From Nitrosomonadales bacterium (GTDB lineage Bacteria > Pseudomonadota > Gammaproteobacteria > Burkholderiales > SG8-41), in NCBI GenBank assembly GCA_009885185.1, contig VFLF01000094.1:1-7824 (forward strand): 7,824 bases of DNA, in the 5' to 3' direction. Under the pieces are notes generated by a model, which made no database searches, was not told the origin of the DNA, and was given only the letters and a program-made list of their open reading frames with translations. The translations under genes and the position numbers were made by a program. Below, piece by piece: positions 1 through 5,944 of this stretch; the first letter of the stretch is position 1; every line of letters begins with the position of its first letter.

Positions 1-1
1 G

Positions 2-503
2 GCTCGGGCTATGGCTCGCTGCAACTGCTGCTCGCGACGCGGCCAACCCATCCGTGTCCGTCCGCCCAGGCGAAATCAACGCCACGATAATTCCGGTCTG
101 CCGCAATTCAAGCTGCAAAGACCGTATGGCCCTGTTCAGAGCCGTCTTGCTGATCGCTTGAAACTGAAATGCATTGAAGGGAGACGGACTTGAAAGGCAT
201 GAAAGTCGGGTCGTGAGTGTCACAATCTTCTTTTGGTCACTCTTTGCAACGGATTCAAAGAATGCTTCGCAGACCTTGAGCGGCCCGAATACGTTCACTG
301 CCATATAGCGTTCGAAAGTGGAATAGTTGTAAGTGCCCAATCGATGATCGTCAGGTTTACCGCCGTGAAATGCCGCATTGTTGATTAGAACGTCAATCGG
401 AACGTTTGCATACTTGTTCGCCAAAAGGTCAAGCTCCGTCTCATTCAGAACGTCCAACTCTTCCAGGACCACTGATTTTGACCGTGCGGCCAGCTTCTGC
501 AGT
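2..503 (-). pseudogene. Short-chain dehydrogenase/reductase (SDR), 5'-truncated fragment
   Basis: Read on the minus strand from the IS edge to the window edge, one frame stays open for about 167 codons with no start codon of its own. It carries recognisable SDR landmarks in order: the PIDVLINNA segment (a NNAG-type motif, here NNAA), the helix with NVFGPLKVCEAF, the beta strand KIVTLTTR, the helix ISKTALNRAIRSLQLELR, and the SPGRTDTDG loop. The nucleotide-binding TGxxxGIG segment that should precede this is absent, because the IS21-type element begins there. The C-terminus lies outside the window. SDRs are NAD(P)-dependent cytosolic oxidoreductases; the substrate cannot be inferred. The YxxxK catalytic motif reads QAISK (Gln in place of Tyr), and the usual catalytic Ser position is Thr. 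The missing N-terminus makes it a broken gene here, and the odd active site suggests divergence or decay even before the insertion. Confidence 0.8.
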
Positions 504-558
504 TCCCCCGTTGGCCGGTCAAAAGCCGCCACCTTTGGCCACCCCAAAAGCCGCCACC
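504..558 (+). repeat. Left terminal repeats of the IS21-type element
   Basis: Two tandem units of CAAAAGCCGCCACCT start at 520 and 545 (25-bp period), preceded by CCCCGTTGG. The block is the inverted counterpart of 3288-3343, with one base difference in spacing. In the IS21 family such multiple end repeats are transposase (IstA) binding sites; that role is assigned by family. Confidence 0.85.
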
Positions 559-632
559 TGAGAAGCGTGTAATGTTGCCCTAAAAGGCATCGTTATGAAC
601 GCTTACCGGAGATTCCGGCAGGACGTTAACTT

Positions 633-655
633 CTCCTTCCGATTGACGAAGGAGG
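633..655 (+). promoter_or_regulatory. Stem-loop covering the istA ribosome binding site
   Basis: CTCCTTC (633-639) is perfectly complementary to GAAGGAG (648-654), with an 8-nt loop. The right arm contains the Shine-Dalgarno AAGGAGG (649-655), six bases upstream of the GTG start at 662. A transcript that includes the left arm can hide the site, which would limit transposase translation. The site also supports the GTG start. Confidence 0.5.
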
Positions 656-661
656 TACAGG

Positions 662-2242
662 GTGAACGTCTTGAAACCACATTTGCAAACAACGGTATCC
701 ACGCTGCTGGCTGCAGGCAAGAGCCACCGCGAGATTTCACGAGTCACGCACGTCGATCGCAAAGCAATTAGCAGGCTTGCACAGCGTATTTCGCAGGATC
801 AGTCAAAAGCCGCCGGGGTGACCACCGGCTCGAGCGGTCAAAAGCCCCCACCCCGACCACCGGCTCCGAGTCGACAAATGAGCTCGGCATGCGAGCCACA
901 CCGCCTGTTCATACAAGCGCAGCTTCGGCTACATCGCAACTTCACTGCCATCTACCAGGATCTGGTGGATCAGTTCGGCTTTAGCGCCAGCTACAACAGC
1001 GTCAAGCGCTTCGCCGCCACGCTGGTCGAGCAAGATCCACAGCAGTTCGATCGTCTCGAATTTGCCCCAGGCGAGGAAGTACAGGTGGACTATGGCGAGG
1101 GCGCCTTGACGCTGGTTCCCGGCAGCGCGCGCTATCGCAAGCCTCGCTTGTTTGTGATGACCTTGCGGTTTTCACGGCGCAGCTTCCGGCGCGTGGTATG
1201 GAAATCCAGCAAAGAGGTGTGGGCCCAACTGCACGAGCAGGCCTGGCGCTATTTTGGAGGCTGTCCTCAGTATTGCGTTCTGGACAACCTTAAAGAAGGC
1301 GTGATCAAGCCTGACTTGTATGAGCCGCAACTCAATTCCCTTTACGCCGCCGTGCTCGCCCACTATGGCGTCGTGGCGGATCCGGCACGCGTGCGCGATC
1401 CGAATCGCAAGGGTACCGTGGAGCAGGCAATTCAGCATACCCAGAGCACCGCGCTCAAAGGCAAACGCTACGCCTCAATTGAACAACAGAACGAGTTTCT
1501 CGAGCACTGGGAGAAGACGTGGGCGGCACAGCGCATTCACGGCAGCGCCAAACGCCAGGTCGAAGCCATGTTCCAGGAAGAACGACCGCACCTCAGAGCA
1601 TTGCCATTGCAAGGTTTCCAGTATTTTACCGAGGCTACCCACACCGTGTGGGACGACAGCTGCGTGCGCGTTGACCACAGCAGTTACGCCGCCCGTCCTG
1701 CCCTCATCGGCACCCGTGTTCTGGTGCGCCTGTTCGAGCACCATCTCGAGATCCGCGACCTGCGCACGCAGGGCCTGCTGCGCACCCACACTCGTGCCGC
1801 CACGCGCGGCAGCGTCGTTTTGCCGGACAACGAGCGCCTCTTCAATCCCTCGCGCGAAACCAGGCGCATTCTAGCCAAAGCCAAGGCGATCGGGCCGGCC
1901 ACTGATCAGTTGTGCCAGAGCCTGTTCGACAGCGAGGGGCGCGTCGGTCAGCGCAAGCTGTGGGGCATTGTCGGCCTGGTCAAACGCTATCCGCGTCGGC
2001 TCATCGAGCAGGCCTGCGCGATGGCCCTGCATGAGGGCGTGCGCAGCTACAAACAGATTATGGCCCTGACCGAACGTCTGCTGGCCCAAGCCCTGATCGA
2101 TCTCGATACGCCCGTCCAAGGCGAACTCGAACTGACACAAAACGACCCCTTGATCCGGGCCGGCGAAGACTATGCCGACTTGTTCAACCTCGGCGCTCAA
2201 CACAGCGCCGCCCTGCCACCCCTGAAGGAGTCTGCAACATGA
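662..2242 (+). CDS. istA: IS21-family transposase IstA (DDE integrase)
   Basis: IstA is the DDE transposase of IS21-family elements. It binds the terminal repeats and performs strand cleavage and transfer together with IstB. The 526-residue protein starts with a helix-turn-helix (about residues 20-42, SHREISRVTHVDRKAISRL). A proline-rich linker follows (about 47-72), then the integrase core. The likely catalytic acidic residues are D143 (VQVDYGEG), D208 (VLDNLKEG) and E254 (GTVEQAI). A C-terminal beta-rich region and a basic tail complete it. The GTG start is chosen because AAGGAGG lies six bases upstream. The stop overlaps the istB start as ATGA, giving translational coupling. The linker is encoded by two extra copies of the terminal-repeat motif, which is unusual. 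The frame is intact and the length normal for the family. Confidence 0.95.
   Translation: MNVLKPHLQTTVSTLLAAGKSHREISRVTHVDRKAISRLAQRISQDQSKAAGVTTGSSGQKPPPRPPAPSRQMSSACEPHRLFIQAQLRLHRNFTAIYQDLVDQFGFSASYNSVKRFAATLVEQDPQQFDRLEFAPGEEVQVDYGEGALTLVPGSARYRKPRLFVMTLRFSRRSFRRVVWKSSKEVWAQLHEQAWRYFGGCPQYCVLDNLKEGVIKPDLYEPQLNSLYAAVLAHYGVVADPARVRDPNRKGTVEQAIQHTQSTALKGKRYASIEQQNEFLEHWEKTWAAQRIHGSAKRQVEAMFQEERPHLRALPLQGFQYFTEATHTVWDDSCVRVDHSSYAARPALIGTRVLVRLFEHHLEIRDLRTQGLLRTHTRAATRGSVVLPDNERLFNPSRETRRILAKAKAIGPATDQLCQSLFDSEGRVGQRKLWGIVGLVKRYPRRLIEQACAMALHEGVRSYKQIMALTERLLAQALIDLDTPVQGELELTQNDPLIRAGEDYADLFNLGAQHSAALPPLKESAT
802..866 (+). repeat. Two terminal-repeat-like copies inside istA
   Basis: GTCAAAAGCC begins at 802 and again at 837 (35-bp period). 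Each copy is followed by a C/G-rich stretch and GACCACCGGCTC. The units resemble the end repeat (GGTCAAAAGCCGCCACC followed by GGCCAC) in the same orientation as the left end. They encode part of the IstA linker (QSKAAG..., GQKPPP...). They could be extra transposase-binding sites or a duplication fossil. Confidence 0.6.
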
Positions 2243-3006
2243 CCATGAAAGAAATTGAACGCGTATTGCGTGAGCTACGACTGTCCGGCATCAAAGCCAC
2301 CCTGGAAACCCGTATCCTGCAAGCCCAAACGAACCAGGAGCCCTTCCTGGAGACTTTCTCGACGATCCTGCAGGATGAGCTTGATCGGCGCCACTCGCGT
2401 CTGCTGGAGCGGCGTTACCAGCAGTCCGGCCTGGATGAACGCCTGACCTTGGGCGACTTCGATTGGCGCTTCAATCCCAAACTGCCGCGCCAGGCTTGCT
2501 TCGAACTGCACACCCTGAAATTCATCGCTGATGGTCAAAACGGCCTGATCATCGGTAAGCCCGGCACTGGCAAGAGCCATATCGCCAAGGCGGTGGCCTA
2601 CAACGCGACCCTGCAAGGCCATGACGTACGCTATCTGGAGGCCGACAGCGTGTTTGCCCATTATGCACTGAGCAGTGCAGCCGATCAGCAACGCCTCCTG
2701 CAGCCGTGGATCGAAGCCGATCTATTGGTGCTCGATGACCTGTTTCTTGCCAGGCGCATCAACGAGAACGCCGCTGAACTGCTCCAAACCATCGTCCATC
2801 AGCGCTACAAGTTACGACGCAGCATCGTGCTTACCTCCAACCGCGTCGTCCAGGACTGGGGCAAATATCTCGGCGACAACACCACCGCGACCACCATTCT
2901 CGATCGACTGATGCATCGATCCCATCTGCTTGAATTCGAAGGCAAAAGCTATCGTCTTAAAGAAGCCGCCTCGCGCCTTGTGCAAAGTCCTGCGGTGAGC
3001 GCATGA
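2239..3006 (+). CDS. istB: IS21-family helper ATPase IstB
   Basis: IstB is the AAA+ ATPase that assists IstA, coupling ATP use to target selection and transposition; it is related to the DnaC helicase loader. The 255-residue protein shows Walker A GKPGTGKS at residues 106-113 and Walker B LLVLDDL at about 162-168. A sensor-like LTSNR segment follows, and the usual N-terminal IstB region begins MTMKEIERVLRELRLSGIKATLE. The ATG overlaps the istA stop by four bases, and AAGGAG lies eight bases upstream at 2225-2230. An ATG two codons downstream is an alternative start. The gene is full length and intact. Confidence 0.95.
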   Translation: MTMKEIERVLRELRLSGIKATLETRILQAQTNQEPFLETFSTILQDELDRRHSRLLERRYQQSGLDERLTLGDFDWRFNPKLPRQACFELHTLKFIADGQNGLIIGKPGTGKSHIAKAVAYNATLQGHDVRYLEADSVFAHYALSSAADQQRLLQPWIEADLLVLDDLFLARRINENAAELLQTIVHQRYKLRRSIVLTSNRVVQDWGKYLGDNTTATTILDRLMHRSHLLEFEGKSYRLKEAASRLVQSPAVSA

Positions 3007-3065
3007 GCTCTCCCAGTCAACGGCCTGGCGGTTGGTCCATGTCGTGTGGCCGGTCGGCGGCCGCA

Positions 3066-3085
3066 CCCCGCCCGTGCGGGCGGGG
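3066..3085 (+). other. GC-rich perfect stem-loop after istB
   Basis: CCCCGCCC and GGGCGGGG form a perfect 8-bp stem around a GTGC loop, 60 bases after the istB stop and inside the IS. No T-tract follows, so it is not a standard intrinsic terminator. It could still cause pausing, stabilise the mRNA 3' end, or act in Rho-dependent termination. Confidence 0.5.
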
Positions 3086-3287
3086 CAAGCGACAACATGG
3101 CCCAGGATATACCGCGGAGTCGGCAAGGCTCGAAAAGCGTCTGCAGGAAAAACATCGGGATGCTGCTGACATCAGCTAACGACGCGTAAAAAAACCTCCT
3201 GCAGTATCAATGAGGAAATCAACCAAGAAACACGGGACAAAAAACCGCCCCGTGATGATCGACTAGATTACAATTCGCACCGTCCTG

Positions 3288-3343
3288 GGTGGCGGCTTTT
3301 GGGGTGGCCAAAGGTGGGGGCTTTTGAAGTGACCAACGGGGCA
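3288..3343 (-). repeat. Right terminal repeats of the IS21-type element
   Basis: Two tandem units, GGTGGCGGCTTTTGG (from 3288) and GGTGGGGGCTTTTGA (from 3313), are followed by CCAACGGGGCA. They are the inverted partner of 504-558. The tip at 3342-3343 reads CA, that is TG inward, as is common in this family. Confidence 0.85.
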
Positions 3344-3345
3344 AA

Positions 3346-3732
3346 TTGGAATTCTTTGATTTGATCGGATTGCTTGACTCTCCAGATTCACCAGAGAAAG
3401 AGCGAGCGCTGTCCGCATACCAGGCCGCGGCGGCGCAACGCACCCTGCGCCCGTTAGAGCGGCATCGACTTGAGGCGTTCTACGAAGACGGGCCCAAGCA
3501 GATGGAGCAAGGGGTAAAATTTCGTGAAATTATGGCGGTACTTCAGGCGGAATCGAGTGAACCGATTCGGCCCATGGAGGTCATATCGCGAATGTTATCT
3601 CAAGGAAATCCTAACGCAGGTCCTGGCGCAGGCAAAGTCGGGCGCAATGAACCTTGCCCGTGTGGCTCGGGCAAGAAATTCAAACGGTGTCATGGCAGTG
3701 CGGCGCGCGAGGTGTTCGTCAGGCGGCGATGA
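3346..3732 (+). pseudogene. SEC-C zinc-binding domain protein, 5'-truncated by the IS
   Basis: The open frame begins inside the IS end and continues for 128 codons. The only nearby start is a TTG directly at the IS edge without a ribosome binding site. This is therefore best read as the 3' part of a longer gene whose beginning was lost. The C-terminus has a textbook SEC-C motif, [16 protein letters not shown], with C104, C106, C115 and H116 (numbered from the TTG) as zinc ligands. This motif is known from the SecA tail and from many small proteins, where it binds zinc and mediates contacts with protein or ribosome. The preceding part is mostly helical ([25 protein letters not shown]) with no family I can name. 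Expression could occur from a promoter in the IS end, but none is evident. Confidence 0.7.
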
Positions 3733-3745
3733 GCGCGATGCGTAA

Positions 3746-3947
3746 CTAAAACGGTGGGTCGCTGGGTTCTGACGCGGGATCGAGAGCGCGCGGGTCGAAG
3801 GAGTTTGCGTGCTAATAGCGGTGTAGTTGTGCGAAGTAACGACTCGAGTGCCTCCGTTAGTTCATAGAGGAACTCGATGAGCTTGGCGGCGGCCTCATCG
3901 GACAGCTCAACCGGCAGGGGCAGAGGCAATTCTTTGGATTGGAGCAT
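3746..3947 (-). pseudogene. Decayed small conserved-type gene (frameshift plus stop)
   Basis: From ATG at 3947 the frame reads MLQSKELPLPLPVELSDEAA and on through AKLIEFLYELTEALES. It then runs into low-complexity basic sequence. Shifting frame by one base at about 3841 restores a plausible continuation, RYFAQLHRYY-like, that ends after DPRALDPASEPSDPPF at a TAG at 3746-3748, with one in-frame TAG after HRY. The reconstructed product would be about 67 residues, helical and acidic at both ends. It resembles short orphan proteins often seen near transposons in proteobacteria, but I cannot name a family with certainty. It converges with the SEC-C fragment, 13 bp apart. The two lesions argue that it is dead, unless the frameshift is a sequencing error. 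Confidence 0.5.
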
Positions 3948-4233
3948 GGTTTTCAGGACTTCTTGCGCGCTGTTCCGTGCACTTTAATTCGTATTTTTTA
4001 GTAATGCTTTTTGCCGGCTAATTGGCCTTGGCAAAACTCGGCGTTCTTTGGATTCGTGAACGTAGCCCAGAATAAATCAGCAGCTTAGAGTTGTCGTGCG
4101 TTCGACATGCGTGCATGTAGGAGTACACCACGACATATTGCGCAGCACCGATCTCCGCAATGCTGCACTGCGAGGGCTATTCTGGGTAAATTTACGAACT
4201 CGCCAAGGACAGGTGCAGATGAGCCGTTCAACC

Positions 4234-4449
4234 CTAGAGTACTTTCTCGAACTCTTCGGCTGAAACTCCGGCCTGGCGCAGCACGCCACTCACGGTACCT
4301 ACTTTAACTTCCTTATGGTTTGGAATCACACATCCCCCACCGGCCCGCTTCATAACGATGTGACTCCCAGACTGGCGAGCAACCACGAACCCAAGCTTCC
4401 CGAGCGCGCGCACGATATCTGCCCCGGAAAGCCCTGGGAATTTAGGCAT
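4234..4449 (-). CDS. hicA: HicA-family toxin (mRNA interferase)
   Basis: HicA is a small dsRBD-fold ribonuclease that cleaves mRNA and is neutralised by HicB. The 71-residue product shows the family pattern: MPKFPGLSGADIVRALGKLGF, then GSHIVMKR with the catalytic-type His at residue 30, and a C-terminal IPNHKEVKVGTVSGVLRQAG. The length is typical. The ATG overlaps the end of hicB by eight bases and has no clear Shine-Dalgarno, so its translation is probably coupled to hicB. The order is antitoxin first, toxin second. No intrinsic terminator is visible downstream. It looks intact. Confidence 0.93.
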   Translation of the reverse strand: MPKFPGLSGADIVRALGKLGFVVARQSGSHIVMKRAGGGCVIPNHKEVKVGTVSGVLRQAGVSAEEFEKVL

Positions 4450-4645
4450 GCGCGACTTCGAACGTTGTCACGACGGGATGCGCATGAAAATTGAGCGGAA
4501 ACTCTTCCAAATACAGGCCCGTTGCTTCTTTCAGATTGCTGAGGGCCTCTTCGATCGTTTCGCCTTGGGTCGTTGTGCCGGTCTCCGGATTGAGTGCGAT
4601 ATACCCACCTTCTTCAGCGTCGGTCACTACAGCTGTCAGCACCAT
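4442..4645 (-). CDS. hicB: HicB-family antitoxin, short form
   Basis: HicB binds and blocks HicA. The 67-residue protein has the partial RNase H-like fold signature of the family: LTAVVTDAEEGGYIALNPE, then TTQGETIEEALSNLKEATGLYLEE. It stops shortly afterwards, so it lacks the C-terminal DNA-binding (HTH or ribbon-helix-helix) domain that longer HicB proteins use for autoregulation. The ATG at 4645 has a strong GGAGGAG (complement of 4653-4659) eight bases upstream. It is the first gene of the operon and overlaps hicA by eight bases. Confidence 0.92.
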   Translation of the reverse strand: MVLTAVVTDAEEGGYIALNPETGTTTQGETIEEALSNLKEATGLYLEEFPLNFHAHPVVTTFEVAHA

Positions 4646-4670
4646 TGGTTGGCTCCTCCAAAAAGAGGGA

Positions 4671-4699
4671 ATTATGAGGCGAATGCCGCAAAATCACAA
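4671..4699 (-). promoter_or_regulatory. Candidate hicBA promoter
   Basis: On the minus strand TTGTGA (complement of 4694-4699) and CATAAT (complement of 4671-4676) are separated by 17 bp. These match 4/6 and 5/6 of the sigma-70 boxes. The leader to the hicB ATG would be about 18-20 nt and contains the GGAGGAG site. Confidence 0.5.
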
Positions 4700-4840
4700 A
4701 GCTACTTTAGACTGTGGTCGCAAATTCATAAATTCTAGGCTGACTGGCATTACGATGGCACGCAAAAAGTCGAAACACACTTAATTGCGGATTGCGTGCG
4801 TAGCGTTCGCAGCATTATGGCAAATAACAGAGAGAGAGTT

Positions 4841-5012
4841 CAAACCGAGCCGGAATTAGGAGAAAATGTATGCGTCCAATTTGTGAAAGTATTGAGGCAT
4901 CTCGACCAAATCTGCTAAAACCAATTTTAATTTTGGGCAGGATTTGGGCAGGAAAATCAATTTTTCATAGAGAGAATCGACGCCCTTTCACAGTGGTAAC
5001 CGGAATTAGAAT
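4841..5012 (+). repeat. Attachment-like repeat, copy 1 (tRNA-Glu-like end)
   Basis: This is the first of three same-direction dispersed repeats. The first half is diverged from copies 2 and 3. From 4925 to 5000 it is identical to copy 3 over 76 bases. It contains two GGGCAGGA sites at 4935 and 4946 (11-bp period). It ends (4981-5012) in a tRNA-Glu-like stretch: CGCCCTTTCAC, then GGTAAC, GG and GAAT at the spacing found in tRNA-Glu from anticodon stem to T-loop. A weaker match to copy 2 extends upstream to about 4818 (TGGCAAATAACA against TGGCTAATGACA). Confidence 0.85.
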
Positions 5013-5093
5013 CTCCCAACTATTGCTGGACAAAAGAGTAACGGCATGACCTTGATTTTTGCGGAGAACAGTTCACGTCAGAGCTGTTGACGG

Positions 5094-5122
5094 TTGACAC
5101 AAGTCGGCCATTGGCCTACTAT
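5094..5122 (+). promoter_or_regulatory. Strong promoter of the brnT operon, with operator-like palindrome
   Basis: TTGACA (5094-5099, perfect -35) and TACTAT (5117-5122, -10) are separated by exactly 17 bp. The ATG of brnT begins only six bases after the -10 box, so the transcript should start at or next to the ATG (leaderless). The spacer holds the near-perfect palindrome GGCCATTGGCC (5106-5116), a candidate operator for the HTH antitoxin. Confidence 0.7.
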
Positions 5123-5128
5123 TAACTA

Positions 5129-5410
5129 ATGGAATTTGAGTGGGATCAAAAGAAGAGCGATGCATGTTTCGCGGAACGCGGTTTTGATCTTGCCTATGCG
5201 CTGCATGCTTTTCTAGATCCCAAACGAAAGGTTCGCCAGGACAATCGATGGGACTACGGCGAGGATCGCTACCAAATGGTCGGTGCTGTTGCTCATCGGG
5301 TGTTCGTCGTGGTTTACACCGTGCGCGGGAACGTGATCCGGATTATATCTGCGCGTAAGGCTAATCAGCGAGAGGTGCGGGACTATGAAAACGGTACGCG
5401 TAAAAATTGA
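5129..5410 (+). CDS. brnT: BrnT-family toxin (RelE-fold ribonuclease)
   Basis: BrnT toxins are small RelE-like ribonucleases that inhibit translation and are held by a partner encoded just downstream. The 93-residue product has the family layout: MEFEWDQKKSDACFAERGFD at the start (the usual KHG is ERG here), FLDPKRKVRQDNRWDYGEDRYQMVGAV in the middle, and VYTVRGNVIRIISARKAN followed by EVRDYE at the end. The RIISARKA segment and the GE-x-RY segment are the strongest family marks. The start is supported by the promoter immediately upstream. There is no Shine-Dalgarno, as expected if the mRNA is leaderless. It overlaps the next gene by 26 bases, and the pair sits alone between repeat copies 1 and 2. 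Confidence 0.88.
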   Translation: MEFEWDQKKSDACFAERGFDLAYALHAFLDPKRKVRQDNRWDYGEDRYQMVGAVAHRVFVVVYTVRGNVIRIISARKANQREVRDYENGTRKN

Positions 5411-5720
5411 TTTGGCCAAGGCAAACACCCTGCCCAAAGGTCGGATTAGCCGATTGCGGCTGGACGCCACGACCGAGGAAGATATCGAACGGCACCAGAA
5501 AAAGGACGAACGCGATGCGATGCTGGATGCAGCCAAATTTACGCGTCGGGTTCGCAAGCGCCTCGGTTTGACCCAGATTGAGTTTTCGCATCGGATTGAC
5601 GTGTCGCTCGATACCATCCGCAACTGGGAGCAGGGCAAACGCTGCCCGACTGGGGCGGCCAAGGCCTTGCTTAAGATACTCGACAAGGCACCGGAGGCCG
5701 CGCTTTCGGCGCTTGGCTAG
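5385..5720 (+). CDS. XRE-type helix-turn-helix antitoxin partner of BrnT
   Basis: This is the cognate antitoxin and probable autorepressor of the upstream toxin. The 111-residue protein has an N-terminal part (about 1-45) resembling the toxin-contact region of BrnA-like antitoxins, with LDATTEEDIERHQKKDE. An XRE-type HTH follows (about 51-98): RRVRKRLGLTQIEFSHRIDV then SLDTIRNWEQGKRCPTGAA. Classical BrnA uses a ribbon-helix-helix domain, so this is a variant antitoxin with another DNA-binding fold. The ATG lies nine bases after GAGAGG within the end of brnT. The gene overlaps brnT by 26 bases, so the two are coupled. The palindrome in the promoter spacer is a plausible target. Confidence 0.85.
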   Translation: MKTVRVKIDLAKANTLPKGRISRLRLDATTEEDIERHQKKDERDAMLDAAKFTRRVRKRLGLTQIEFSHRIDVSLDTIRNWEQGKRCPTGAAKALLKILDKAPEAALSALG

Positions 5721-5832
5721 AAAATTCGAAGGTCGCTTTGTCGTGGGCGAGCCCTTCGAGCCTGTTGGGTGCGAATTGTTAAATTAGCGCTTGGGTGGCA
5801 AATTTGAATGGGGCCAGTTGGGTAACGTAGCT

Positions 5833-5854
5833 GATTTCAAGGTGTCTTGAAATC
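5833..5854 (+). other. Perfect 9-bp stem-loop downstream of the brnT operon
   Basis: GATTTCAAG and CTTGAAATC flank a GTGT loop. A second small hairpin, CCGGT-TTTC-ACCGG, lies at 5898-5911, with a T5 run a few bases later. Together they may form the end of the brnT transcript. Neither has the directly adjoining T-tract of a textbook terminator. The rest of 5721-5944 holds no gene I can support. Confidence 0.35.
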
Positions 5855-5944
5855 GGCTTCGGTGGGACGACAAGCTGTTTCAGCAGTTTGAAATCTCCGG
5901 TTTTCACCGGCTGCAGGTTTTTGGCTAATGACACATCACGCGTC

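Larger units (their letters stand above)
504..3343 (+). mobile_element. IS21-family insertion sequence (istAB, multi-copy terminal repeats)
   Basis: A 2.84-kb unit bounded by long imperfect inverted repeats carries the two-gene istA-istB operon diagnostic of the IS21 family. The ends were set by aligning the left sequence with the reverse complement of the right. Both share CCCCGTTGG followed by two tandem units containing AAAAGCC[GC]CCACC. The right tip reads TG when viewed inward, while the left tip reads TC. No 4-8 bp target duplication is seen, and the two flanks are unrelated truncated genes. The element is longer than most IS21 members, partly because about 280 bp lies between istB and the right end. 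Both genes look intact, so it may still be active. The exact termini are uncertain by a few bases. Confidence 0.85.

Noticed and set aside
1320..1874. 184-codon frame within istA
   Set aside because: An out-of-frame shadow of istA with atypical Ser/Pro/Arg-rich composition.
494..3353. Target-site duplication of the IS
   Set aside because: The bases outside the two ends (CTGCAGT on the left, AATTGG on the right) do not match at any length from 4 to 8.
3948..4233. Possible gene or regulatory RNA between the decayed small gene and hicA
   Set aside because: Only short frames and small palindromes (ACATGC-GT-GCATGT, and an inverted CCCAGAATA pair) are visible; nothing supports a function.
5779..5934. 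51-codon minus-strand frame starting at a GTG, between the brnT operon and repeat copy 2
   Set aside because: The composition is protein-like, but there is no ribosome binding site, promoter or recognisable homology; it may be chance or an old fragment.
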